NCBI GenBank assembly: GCA_023664775.1
Contig: JAMPEW010000010.1
Coordinates: 1 to 64,000 of the forward strand
Origin: Clostridium sp.
GTDB taxonomy: Bacteria > Bacillota > Clostridia > Lachnospirales > Lachnospiraceae
DNA length: 64,000 nt
Direction of reading: 5' to 3'
The translations under genes were made by a program, and so were the position numbers. This document shows, piece by piece, positions 52,766 through 61,478 of this stretch; the stretch's first letter is position 1; each line of letters starts with the position of its first letter. The notes beneath the pieces are model-generated. The model did not search any database and had not been told where the DNA came from. It saw nothing but the letters and a program-made list of their open reading frames with translations.

Positions 52766-55021
52766 CTATTCTTTTAACCTATTTTCCTCTTTTTTGATAA
52801 ATCTTGTCATAATCACCAGCAAAATGCCCGACAAGATAACCAATAAAATCATCACGCTTATGTTTACGTTATCGCCCGTTTTCGGACTCTCCGAAATCGT
52901 TTTATCTGTAGTTGTCTCAGGCTTTACAATCTCAGGCTGTGGTGCCTCCTTATACCAGCTTACGGAAATCGGAGAAAGACCATTTACCTCAAATGTAATG
53001 CCTGTCGCAGTTTTTGTTATTTCAGGTATTTCCATACTACCCGGTGTTTGTCCATTAACAGAGGTTGCAAACATATGTACAACCTTAAAGTCGTATGTTG
53101 CGTCTGTTCCTTCAGGATATGGAATTGTTACTGCTATTTTACCTCCCACAGGGTAATTGTCCTTTGTTGCTTCAACAAAGGTTTTTCCGTTGTCAAATGA
53201 TACCATCAGCTTTGCATCATATACCATGCTGTTTTCTTTTTTATAATTGTCAGTAAGCGCTATGGCATATAAAGCTTCCTCGATTTTAGCCACGGTATCA
53301 ATACCTGCTTTTTTCAATTCGTCTGTAATATCAGCCTCGCTTATGGCTGCAATTTTAACCTCTGCCTCTGCCTTAAAGCTTTCTCCGTCAGCAATTTTTT
53401 CGCCACAGGCTTTGCAATATGTATCTCCTGTATAGCCCGCCTCATTTGCTGTTGCGTCCTTCTGATTTTTTATCTCCACCTCTCCAACATGATTTTCAGG
53501 ATTAACATCTGTAACTATATTGATTATTTCCAACTGACACGCTTCATCACTATAATATTTTCCGTCACATTTGCTGCTTCCACAGGTATAAAATTCCACT
53601 GTTCCTGTTTCCGTACAGCTTGCCGCAACCGCAGCGTGCTTTACGATATCCACATGAACATGGTCCAGCTTGTCAATTACTGTATTTTCATTGCGTGTAT
53701 ATCCACAAGCTGTACATTCCTCATGCTTTAAGCCTGTTTCATCTTCGGTAGCCGCCTTGTCAACAACCCACTTATATGTATGGGCTGTTTTTGTGCTTTC
53801 AATCAATACGCCGCAGCCTACGGTCGTGCAGTTCTTCCAGTGATTAGTTTCATCTGTCTGCCAATCACCGGGAACATGTGGTATCATGTCAATAACAAGC
53901 TCCTGCTCTGTTACCTCATTCTTAGCCGAGTCAAATAATTTATTACAAACTGAACATATATAATGTGCTTCCATTCCCTCAACAAGATGTGTTGATGGTG
54001 TCTTTTCTATCAGACTTCCATATGTGTGGGCTGCATATTCGCCATACTCGTTATCACATACGCTGCAAGTTGCAAGCTTGTTACACGTTGCTGCCGTACC
54101 CTGTGTATGCTCAGCAAGGGATAAATACGGAATTTCCGTTATTTCATCATTGCTTCCGTCAAAAAGCTGTCCACAAGCATCACATTTGGAATATGCCGTC
54201 CAACCCTTTTTCGTACAGCTTGAAGGCTCTGCTGCTACATTTGTTTTGTTTGTATGTGGACAATTAACGGTAACAGCACATGCTGCAGTTTTAGTGCCTG
54301 CTGTTGCCGTTATATTGGCAGTACCCTTTTTCTTAGCTGTTACCTCGCCTGTCGCAGCGTCAACATCTGCAACAGCACTGTTACTCGTAGACCATACAAC
54401 TGTATCTGTTGCATTGGCAGGTGTAAGTGTTGCCGTCAAGGTTTCCGTATCGCCTGCATTCAGCGTCACGCTGTTTTTATTAAGCGTTATTCCAGTAGCA
54501 GGAATTACTACGCTCACCGTTGCAGTTTTAAAGTCACATATACAAATATCAGGATTATACGGATCATCACCTGTATAGCAGTTTTCATCACTATCAGGTT
54601 CAAATCCAATGGTCAAATTACCAGTTGCCGTTTCATCAACGGTACACTGTATCGTAAATATATTCATTGACTCCGCACTTGTATAAAGATTAAATGGATT
54701 TGCCAAAAAAATCATTGATGATTCAGTAAAACTTCTAGCATCACATTCCAATATGTTATATGCATGATCCAATATCTTGTTAGACCCTGAAACATAGGTC
54801 AAACCCTCTGGTATACTTACCCTAATCCATACAGCCGCCAAATCCGTAACCGGACCCATCGACACTGTCACTGTAACAGTATCACCCGGCTTAACAGTCT
54901 GTTTATCTACTGTTGCAGTAATTGTCAATGTCTGCACTGCTGCTCTCGAAGGAATAACATCGATGCAAAGCGAGAACAACAAAACAACCATCAAAGCCAA
55001 GGATATAATTCGCGTTTTCAT
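52766..55021 (-). CDS. Wall-anchored surface protein with N-terminal cohesin-like domain
   Basis: A 751-residue exported protein. After the signal peptide, residues about 30-175 have a cohesin-like pattern: VKPGDTVTVTVSMGPVTDLAAV, then IPEGLTYVSG, a FLANPFNLYTS turn and NIFTIQCTVDETATGNLTI. A Big_2 Ig domain follows (about 178-255, VTLNAGDTETLTATLTPANAT). Then come several Cys-x-x-Cys repeats (CSVCDNEYG, CSVCNKLFD, CTACGYTR). The C-terminus has SPKTGDN, a hydrophobic helix and a basic tail, fitting a sortase-type anchor. It is the natural candidate receptor for the three dockerin proteins. The start is ATG at 55021 behind GAGAGGAG. Confidence 0.65.
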   Translation of the reverse strand: MKTRIISLALMVVLLFSLCIDVIPSRAAVQTLTITATVDKQTVKPGDTVTVTVSMGPVTDLAAVWIRVSIPEGLTYVSGSNKILDHAYNILECDARSFTESSMIFLANPFNLYTSAESMNIFTIQCTVDETATGNLTIGFEPDSDENCYTGDDPYNPDICICDFKTATVSVVIPATGITLNKNSVTLNAGDTETLTATLTPANATDTVVWSTSNSAVADVDAATGEVTAKKKGTANITATAGTKTAACAVTVNCPHTNKTNVAAEPSSCTKKGWTAYSKCDACGQLFDGSNDEITEIPYLSLAEHTQGTAATCNKLATCSVCDNEYGEYAAHTYGSLIEKTPSTHLVEGMEAHYICSVCNKLFDSAKNEVTEQELVIDMIPHVPGDWQTDETNHWKNCTTVGCGVLIESTKTAHTYKWVVDKAATEDETGLKHEECTACGYTRNENTVIDKLDHVHVDIVKHAAVAASCTETGTVEFYTCGSSKCDGKYYSDEACQLEIINIVTDVNPENHVGEVEIKNQKDATANEAGYTGDTYCKACGEKIADGESFKAEAEVKIAAISEADITDELKKAGIDTVAKIEEALYAIALTDNYKKENSMVYDAKLMVSFDNGKTFVEATKDNYPVGGKIAVTIPYPEGTDATYDFKVVHMFATSVNGQTPGSMEIPEITKTATGITFEVNGLSPISVSWYKEAPQPEIVKPETTTDKTISESPKTGDNVNISVMILLVILSGILLVIMTRFIKKEENRLKE

Positions 55022-55131
55022 AATCAAGCTCCTCTCTATTAAATCAATATGATATGTTAAAATTCTTTGTTATGCAGAAAACATAAACCTCCTTCCTCGC
55101 TATTTCACTACTAAATTTTATTTCGCTACAA

Positions 55132-55160
55132 ATTGTATCATTTTGCCGTTTGTATGTCAA
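55132..55160 (-). promoter_or_regulatory. Promoter of the cohesin-like gene
   Basis: On the minus strand a perfect TTGACA (complement 55155-55160) and TACAAT (complement 55132-55137) are 17 bp apart. The leader is about 105 bases. The divergent XRE gene starts about 110 bases away, so the regulator could act here. Confidence 0.7.
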
Positions 55161-55267
55161 TATTTTTTAACATACAGTTGTGTTATATGCTACAGTTTGT
55201 TGCCAAGGCATATTTTCAATTATCATAAAATGTATGTAATTATTTATGGATAGGGGCGTGAAACAGA

Positions 55268-55699
55268 TTGAGAAATAAATTACTTTCTTCAAGGTTAAAG
55301 GAGCTGCGTGAAGCCAACGGTTACACACAGGAGGATATTGCTGCCGCACTTGGAGTTGTGCGTCAGACTTATTCACACTATGAAACAGGCAGCCGCTCTC
55401 CAAGTGCTGAAACACTTTATAAGCTTGCAGGCATTTACAATGTAGCTGTCAGTGATTTGATGCACCTCACGATTGATGTTGACCGTAATGAGTTTTTTGA
55501 CGCACCCAATCCCACCTCCGACAGCGACGCCCTCGCCTCTTATTTAGAATACTGCAATAAACCGGCAAACAAAAAACGGCTGCAAAATTTTAGCAATTTG
55601 GAAAAAGAACTGATATATTATTTTGATATGATTTCAGAAGAAGATAAACGGGAAATTATAGAATTTACAAAAATCAAGGCAAAAAAAACACGGCAATAG
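55268..55699 (+). CDS. XRE-family transcriptional regulator
   Basis: A 143-residue regulator with an N-terminal helix-turn-helix (LKELREANGYTQEDIAAALGV, SHYETGSRSPS) and a C-terminal helical part ending SEEDKREIIEFTKIKAKK. It appears to start at TTG with AGGGG upstream. It is divergent from the cohesin-like gene, which makes that operon a plausible target. Confidence 0.8.
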   Translation: MRNKLLSSRLKELREANGYTQEDIAAALGVVRQTYSHYETGSRSPSAETLYKLAGIYNVAVSDLMHLTIDVDRNEFFDAPNPTSDSDALASYLEYCNKPANKKRLQNFSNLEKELIYYFDMISEEDKREIIEFTKIKAKKTRQ

Positions 55700-55841
55700 A
55701 ACAAAGTGCCCTTCAATCCGAGTCTGCTGAATATGTTGCGACTGCAAAAAATGTCGAAAAAATAAACTTTTTGCACTGAAATGCATAAACTTGATTTTTT
55801 TAAGAATTTGTGCTATCATCATGCCACAAGGAGGTGTATTG

Positions 55842-57161
55842 ATGATTGGTACACATATACTTAAAAAGAGAGATTTATATTTAAAAAAGATGATTGCTTT
55901 TCAAAATACAGAGCCTGTAAAGGTTGTCACAGGCATACGCAGATGTGGCAAATCCAGCTTGCTTAAATTAATGATTACGCATTTGAAGGAAAGTGGAATT
56001 GCGGATGAACAGATTATTGAGATGAATTTTGAATCGCATGCGTATAAAAAAATGAACAGTGATGAATTTTATGAGTATGTAAAACAGCATGTGCTACCTA
56101 ATAAGATAATGTATTTATTTTTTGATGAAGTGCAGCGGGTACCCAATTGGGAGGATGCAATTAATTCTTTTCGGGTAGATTTTAACTGCGATATTTATAT
56201 TACGGGTTCCAATGCATATCTGCTTTCCTCTGAGTACTCCACCTATTTATCAGGAAGATGTGTGGAAATCAAAATGCTACCTCTTTCTTTCAGCGAGTTT
56301 TTATATTTCCATGATTTTGAAGTCCGGGAGACGAAAAGTGCTTTGGGAGGTGTAAGAAAGCAGGTATTTCATAAAAATGGCGAGCATTACGAGCTGCGGG
56401 AAGTTTTTGATGCTTATATGCGTTTTGGCGGGATGCCGGGCATTGCTGATATTGGTCTCGATCAGGAAAAGGCATTGTTATTATTGGAAGGCATTTATTC
56501 TACGGTAATTGTCCGGGATATTTTGGAACGGGAAAATTTGAGAGGACAGAAACGAATTACCGACCCTATTCTTTTGAAAAAGCTTGTTACATTCCTCGCT
56601 GATAATATTGGCAGCAGCATTTCAGTTTCATCCATTGGAAATATTCTCGTAAACGAGGGATTATTAGAAGACGGAAAGCGGAAAGGAACTCCCAGTGCCC
56701 ATACTGTACAGGCATATGTAAATGCATTGCTGGAGTCATATTTTTATTATGATATCAAACGCTTTGATATTAAAGGAAAAGAATTTTTGAGGACGCTCGG
56801 CAAATATTATATTGTTGATATAGGATTAAGAAATTATCTTCTTGGATTTAGAAACCGTGACAGCGGACATGCGTTAGAAAATGTGGTCTATTTTGAACTG
56901 CTTAGACGAGGCTATGATGTCTCCATAGGAAAAGTAGATAATGCGGAAGTAGATTTTATAGCAGCCAAAGCAGATGACAAACTCTATATTCAAGTCACGG
57001 AATCGATGACAAATGAACATGTACGTGACAGGGAGCTGGCACCATTGCAGAAAATTAATGACAATTATGAAAAAATAATCCTATCGCTGGACACAGGATT
57101 GGATTCGTCTTATGAAGGAATAAAATCAATTAATGTTATGGATTGGCTGATTGACCTGTGA
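55842..57161 (+). CDS. AAA-type ATPase with DUF4143 domain
   Basis: A 439-residue protein with P-loop GIRRCGKSS (31-39), Walker B MYLFFDEVQ (about 92-100) and sensor ITGSNA. The DUF4143 C-terminus includes ALENVVYFELLRRGYDV and AEVDFIAAKADDKLYIQV, where the last catalytic Lys of the PD-(D/E)XK pattern appears replaced by Gln (YIQVTES). ATG at 55842 follows GGAGGTGTATTG. It is a typical single-gene unit ending at a terminator. It shares the family but not close sequence with the 38366-39826 gene. Confidence 0.88.
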   Translation: MIGTHILKKRDLYLKKMIAFQNTEPVKVVTGIRRCGKSSLLKLMITHLKESGIADEQIIEMNFESHAYKKMNSDEFYEYVKQHVLPNKIMYLFFDEVQRVPNWEDAINSFRVDFNCDIYITGSNAYLLSSEYSTYLSGRCVEIKMLPLSFSEFLYFHDFEVRETKSALGGVRKQVFHKNGEHYELREVFDAYMRFGGMPGIADIGLDQEKALLLLEGIYSTVIVRDILERENLRGQKRITDPILLKKLVTFLADNIGSSISVSSIGNILVNEGLLEDGKRKGTPSAHTVQAYVNALLESYFYYDIKRFDIKGKEFLRTLGKYYIVDIGLRNYLLGFRNRDSGHALENVVYFELLRRGYDVSIGKVDNAEVDFIAAKADDKLYIQVTESMTNEHVRDRELAPLQKINDNYEKIILSLDTGLDSSYEGIKSINVMDWLIDL

Positions 57162-57172
57162 TTTACACACAA

Positions 57173-57236
57173 AAAGAAGCTGTTGCTCCATAGACGAATA
57201 ATCATCTATTTTGCAACAGCTTCTTTATTATTTATC
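57173..57236. terminator. Bidirectional terminator
   Basis: AAAGAAGCTGTTGC (57173-57186) pairs perfectly with GCAACAGCTTCTTT (57223-57236), with an inner ATAGA/TCTAT pair. It lies between the convergent ATPase and hydrolase genes. Confidence 0.8.
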
Positions 57237-57249
57237 CTATATTTATTTC

Positions 57250-58173
57250 CTAGAAGAATAAGTGATCCTGTATAATTGTGTAGTCCGTATAATTGCTTGG
57301 ACTTACACTCCAAAGTGCTCTATATGAAAGATAAGAGCCAATGTTGTTGTTGCCTGACGCTGCATCCCTTACAGCCTGCACACAGCTTTCCTGTGGTCCA
57401 TTTGCCATGCAGTTTGCATAAGCTGTTGTATATACAACTGAAAACTGGTTTTCAGCATAAAGCACATCGTGAACCGTGCTTCCCCATCTTCCTGACAATA
57501 TTCTGTTTATAATAAGGTTTGCAATTGCAAGCTGTCCTTCATAGCACTGATTACCACACTCAAGGGTAAGCACACATGCCATCTCCCTTATTTCCTCCTC
57601 CGTAAAGGACATAGGTGCACGCCACTCACTTGCAATCTGCTGTGGCGGTACGGTAGGCTGTGTCGTAATGCTGGTTGTACTTTGAGAAATGGACATGCTG
57701 CCCGTATTCTCTGTGGTATTTTCTGAAGCACTCTCCGTGCTTTCCTCGGTGCTAGGAGCAGTTATTGCAAATTCAACGCCTGCTGCCTCAGCCTTTTGCT
57801 CCTCCTGAACCTGTGCCACGATCTGAAACTCGTTTGCTTCAACAGCCATCACTACATCGCTGTCCATCGCAACCTTGACAGAGGATATAGAGGTCGGGTC
57901 TATCATGGCAACCTCATTTAACACGATGCTGTCATCGTCATACTGCATAAGCTCAGTTGATGCAGCAACTCCCACCTGTGCTTCCATAGAAGCCGCAACA
58001 ACATCCTGTTCCTTGGACATGCTAATCATCTTGCTTCCACAGATAACCATTCCTACAAATGAAACACCAAGCACAACTGCCGATGTATTTCTCACTATGT
58101 ACTTTGAGTTCAAAATATTTTTCTTTAGATATAAGTTGAAATTCCTTATTTTTAACTTTGTTCTCTTATTCAT
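57250..58173 (-). CDS. SleB/CwlJ-type cell wall hydrolase
   Basis: A 307-residue exported protein with a basic N-terminus and a helix at about 32-50. A Ser/Thr/Glu-rich linker (about 130-175) leads to the hydrolase domain (about 185-307) with FTEEEIREMACVLTLECGNQCYEGQLAIANLIINRIL, where the Glu of LTLECG is the likely catalytic residue. The family cleaves peptidoglycan glycan strands, in spores or in vegetative walls. The start follows AAAGAGG. It probably acts outside the membrane on the wall. Confidence 0.9.
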   Translation of the reverse strand: MNKRTKLKIRNFNLYLKKNILNSKYIVRNTSAVVLGVSFVGMVICGSKMISMSKEQDVVAASMEAQVGVAASTELMQYDDDSIVLNEVAMIDPTSISSVKVAMDSDVVMAVEANEFQIVAQVQEEQKAEAAGVEFAITAPSTEESTESASENTTENTGSMSISQSTTSITTQPTVPPQQIASEWRAPMSFTEEEIREMACVLTLECGNQCYEGQLAIANLIINRILSGRWGSTVHDVLYAENQFSVVYTTAYANCMANGPQESCVQAVRDAASGNNNIGSYLSYRALWSVSPSNYTDYTIIQDHLFF

Positions 58174-58238
58174 GCCTCTTTACCTATTTTCATAATATTT
58201 CAGAACACATAAATTTGTTACATAATTATTACGAAAGT

Positions 58239-58267
58239 ATTGTAGCATTACTAAGATACCATGTCAA
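58239..58267 (-). promoter_or_regulatory. Promoter of the SleB-type hydrolase gene
   Basis: On the minus strand TTGACA (complement 58262-58267) and TACAAT (complement 58239-58244) are exactly 17 bp apart, about 65 bases before the gene. TTTTGTAA is repeated just upstream. Confidence 0.75.
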
Positions 58268-58315
58268 GATTTTGTTACAAAATTTTTACAAAATTTCAAA
58301 ATTGTTTAAAAACTG

Positions 58316-59185
58316 TTACTTTTCAACAAAAACAAGCGCTGCCATGCCTGCACCTACGTGGGCTCCAATGATAGGACCAATCGGCGCCAATATAATATTT
58401 TCCTCCAAAACGCCTGCCTCCATAACCATTTCCTTAAGGCGTTCCGCTTTTTCCCTTGCATCTGCATGTCCTATTACAACCGTCTGCGTTTCAGGTGCTG
58501 CTGCCTCCTCCTTAAATCTTTCGATAATATAGTCAAGTGCCTTTGATACGCCCCTTGTTTTGGATTTTACAAAAAGCTTTCCTTCTTCATCCACACTTAA
58601 AATAGGCTTTATTTTCAAGGCACTGCCGACAACAGCCTCCACAGCTGTTACCCTGCCGCCGCGTTTTAAATGAAATAAATCCTCAACCATAAACCAGTGT
58701 CTTATCTTTTTTCTGTAAGTAAGCACCCACTGCTCAAGCTCCTCCATACCCATACCCTCCTGTTTTTTCTTTGCAGCAAGATACATAAGAAGCCCCTGTC
58801 CAATGGATGCACAAAGGGAATCTATCACAACAATATTTGCATCAGGATATTTATCCTTTAACATATTTACACCCAAAAGAGCTGTCTGATAAGAACCGCT
58901 TAACCCTGATGTAAAGCAAATATATAATATGTCCTTCCCCTCTGAAACAATTTCTTCAAAATATTCCTTATATGTTATTGGATTTACCTGTGACGTAACC
59001 GGCATTGCGCCCTTTTTCATATTTGTATAAAACTCACTGATATCCCCATCTCTTTCGTCAAGATAATAGTGGTATACGTTATCATTCACAGAATACGAAA
59101 ATGGTATGATTTTAACATCAAGCTTTTTTACAACCTCCACATTCATATCTGCCGTAGAGTCACTTACCAAAACATAATCTCTCAT
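58316..59185 (-). CDS. DegV-family fatty-acid-binding protein
   Basis: A 289-residue DegV/FakB-like protein, which presents fatty acids to a kinase for incorporation into phospholipids. VSDSTADM, ICFTSGLSGSYQTA and HLKRGGRVTAVEA carry the lipid-binding and phosphate-contact residues. The start at 59185 follows TAGGAGG, ten bases after the amidase-like gene. A second DegV gene lies at 60403-61233; fakA is not in the window. Confidence 0.9.
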   Translation of the reverse strand: MRDYVLVSDSTADMNVEVVKKLDVKIIPFSYSVNDNVYHYYLDERDGDISEFYTNMKKGAMPVTSQVNPITYKEYFEEIVSEGKDILYICFTSGLSGSYQTALLGVNMLKDKYPDANIVVIDSLCASIGQGLLMYLAAKKKQEGMGMEELEQWVLTYRKKIRHWFMVEDLFHLKRGGRVTAVEAVVGSALKIKPILSVDEEGKLFVKSKTRGVSKALDYIIERFKEEAAAPETQTVVIGHADAREKAERLKEMVMEAGVLEENIILAPIGPIIGAHVGAGMAALVFVEK

Positions 59186-59195
59186 TTTTATCCTC

Positions 59196-60263
59196 CTAAT
59201 TTGCAAAATAGCTGTCTATGCCATCGGCTATTCCATTAATCATCTTTGTCTGATATTCCACATCAAGCAGATTTGCCTCATCGAGCGCATTACTCAGAAA
59301 ACCTACCTTTACAACAACAACCGGAATTTCGCTCCAATTGATAGCAGTCATTTCGTTTGTCTCATATATTCCCTGATTGACTGCGCCTGTTTCCAAAATA
59401 ATTCCCTGCAAAATTCTTGTTGCAAGATGATAGCTTTCTCCGTATAAACGTGCATTGTAAGGACTGTCGCCTGTCATCGTGACAGCCATTGTGCCTGAAA
59501 GCTCCTTGTTGGAGCTGTAATTCATCTGTATTCTGATAAAAACGGATGCCCCTGAGCTGTTTGCAAGCTCTGCCCTCTGTTTGTTTGATATGTCCGCATC
59601 ATTCGAATCACGGGTCAAAACAACCTCGTATCCCCTGCTTTCCAGCTCTGCCTTTAACAGCTTGGCATATACTAAGTTTATTTCATATTCGTTTGTATCG
59701 TATGTGCTTCCAACGGTTCCTTTTGTTGCGCTTCTTTTTGTTGCCTGACTTTCAGGTCCTATCGGCTCTGAAATTACATTTTCATTTGCCTGGTTTCCCG
59801 GATCTATGGCAACCACCTTAGGAAGCGCCTCCGTCTCAGCCTCCTCAGATGTCTCGTCAATGCCGGGTCTTTCTGCCTTTTGGAGGGTTTCCGTCAAAAT
59901 ATAGAAATCCGTATTATCTACGACAACTCTTGACCATGTATCATTATATCCCGTTCGGTTTAAGGATTCCTCTGCCTGTAAATATCTGTAAATTCCCGAA
60001 TCCATGGACGGTCTGATCATAATATTTGCAATGTCGCCTGCCGGCTTTACATAATCATTTATCGCATAAAAGCCGTCATCATCCATGGTTTTCCCCGAAG
60101 CCGCATCTTCTCCTGCATTCTCTGTAGTAAGCTCAGCCGAAGCTGCATCTGTTGCCGTGGCATGATTGCCATTTTTATTATTTTTATCCTTACAGCCTGA
60201 AATGCCGCCTGTTATTAGCATTGCCAATACAAAGAAAATTATAATCTTTTTATTTTTTTTCAT
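59196..60263 (-). CDS. Amidase_3-like lipoprotein lacking most catalytic residues
   Basis: A 355-residue lipoprotein (lipobox ISGC, Cys24) whose C-terminal ~190 residues have the N-acetylmuramoyl-L-alanine amidase fold. Canonical DPGHQ reads DPGNQ (Asn157), canonical FIRIHAN reads FIRIQMN (Gln246), and the catalytic Glu before G-[FY]-[LM]-[ST]-N is Lys319 (VKVGFLSN). Only the Glu ligand in EYEINL (Glu194) remains. Zinc binding and amide hydrolysis are therefore unlikely. It may bind peptidoglycan or regulate a true amidase. The start follows CAGGAG. Confidence 0.85.
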   Translation of the reverse strand: MKKNKKIIIFFVLAMLITGGISGCKDKNNKNGNHATATDAASAELTTENAGEDAASGKTMDDDGFYAINDYVKPAGDIANIMIRPSMDSGIYRYLQAEESLNRTGYNDTWSRVVVDNTDFYILTETLQKAERPGIDETSEEAETEALPKVVAIDPGNQANENVISEPIGPESQATKRSATKGTVGSTYDTNEYEINLVYAKLLKAELESRGYEVVLTRDSNDADISNKQRAELANSSGASVFIRIQMNYSSNKELSGTMAVTMTGDSPYNARLYGESYHLATRILQGIILETGAVNQGIYETNEMTAINWSEIPVVVVKVGFLSNALDEANLLDVEYQTKMINGIADGIDSYFAN

Positions 60264-60310
60264 TTTTTTCTCCTGATTTATAGTAAATATGTTTATTATA
60301 GCATCAAAAA

Positions 60311-60380
60311 AGTAAAGGTACAAGATGAAGATAATCCCGTACCTTTACTTTACAAAGATAATCCCGTACCTTTACTTTAC
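60311..60380 (-). terminator. Terminator with a duplicated upstream stem arm
   Basis: On the minus strand GTACCTTTACT followed by TTTTTT (complement 60305-60321) can pair with AGTAAAGGTAC at 60339-60349. A 26-base unit containing this arm is tandemly repeated (about 60328-60353 and 60355-60380), so either copy could form the stem. It follows the second DegV gene. Confidence 0.75.
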
Positions 60381-60402
60381 TTACTAAAGCCTTAGACTCA
60401 TA

Positions 60403-61233
60403 TTATAAGGAGATAATCACTCCGCCCCTGTTTTCATAGAGCGTGCTTATTCCCTTTGCTTCTAAAACAACAACATTTTTAAATCCAAACTGCTCCATCA
60501 GTACCTTTCGTATATTCATGCAGCGTTCCCTGCTGGCACACTGTGTAATCTCAACCTTCCTGTTTACATCATAGTTGCCCTTTTTTACATGCCACAAAAG
60601 CTTATTGAGTGCTTTATTCATGCTGCGTGCCTGATCCAACTGCTGTATTTCTCCGTCAACACCACAAAGCACAGGCTTGATATTGAGTACGCTTGCAACA
60701 ATCGATTTTACCTTTGACATTCTTCCATTCTTTTTCATCACATCCAAATTCTCAAGAACAAAAAGTGTCTGCTGCTTTTGTATATATGTCTCCACAGCAC
60801 TGACAATCGTCTCATATGACTTTCCTAATAATGCCTGTTCTTCAATTTTTTCACATACAAGATGCTGTGCTGCTGCCGCAGATTTTGAATCAAATACATA
60901 TATTTTTACGTCAGGATTTTCCTCCTGATACATCTGCTTTGCAAGCATGGCGCTATTGTACGAGCCGCTCAGCTTAGACGATAATGTAACAACGTATACC
61001 TCGTCGGCGCCCTTATACGCCTCCATAAATGCATCAGGCGACGGACATGCAGATTTGATTGCCTTATCCGTTTCTGACATCATTTTTAAAAGCTGCTCCT
61101 GATTATATGTGTTATCATCCTTAACTTCCTTATCTCCAATTATAAGTGTAAGCGGCACACTGACAAAATACCCCTTTGCCATGTCTTCTGCCGTAAAATC
61201 ACAGCAGCTGTCACCGACTATTTTAAAGCTCAT
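60403..61233 (-). CDS. DegV-family fatty-acid-binding protein
   Basis: A 276-residue DegV/FakB-like protein. VGDSCCDFTAED replaces the usual DST/DSA start, and VTLSSKLSGSYNSA and VMKKNGRMSKVKSI give the ligand-binding loops. It has its own promoter and strong ribosome binding site (GAGGAGG) and its own terminator. It is quite different in sequence from the other DegV protein, so the two may prefer different acyl chains. Confidence 0.9.
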   Translation of the reverse strand: MSFKIVGDSCCDFTAEDMAKGYFVSVPLTLIIGDKEVKDDNTYNQEQLLKMMSETDKAIKSACPSPDAFMEAYKGADEVYVVTLSSKLSGSYNSAMLAKQMYQEENPDVKIYVFDSKSAAAAQHLVCEKIEEQALLGKSYETIVSAVETYIQKQQTLFVLENLDVMKKNGRMSKVKSIVASVLNIKPVLCGVDGEIQQLDQARSMNKALNKLLWHVKKGNYDVNRKVEITQCASRERCMNIRKVLMEQFGFKNVVVLEAKGISTLYENRGGVIISL

Positions 61234-61272
61234 AAAACGGTCCTCCTCAAAACGTGGTTTTTAATACTACAT

Positions 61273-61301
61273 ATCATAACATGCAATAACTCATTTTGCA
61301 A
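61273..61301 (-). promoter_or_regulatory. Promoter of the second degV-type gene
   Basis: On the minus strand TTGCAA (complement 61296-61301) and TATGAT (complement 61273-61278) are 17 bp apart, about 40 bases before the gene. Confidence 0.55.
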
Positions 61302-61478
61302 TATAGTATATAAAACTATTTGTGTATTATTTGTGTTTTATTTATTTTTTTTCTTGTATATGATATAATGGGCATTGCAGTTTTTGTGCCTGTGCTAAAA
61401 ACATAAGGCACTTCGCAGGTTCTGAAGGAACATGCAATAGGAAACGATGTTTTATATTAAACAAGGAAAGGTAGTATC

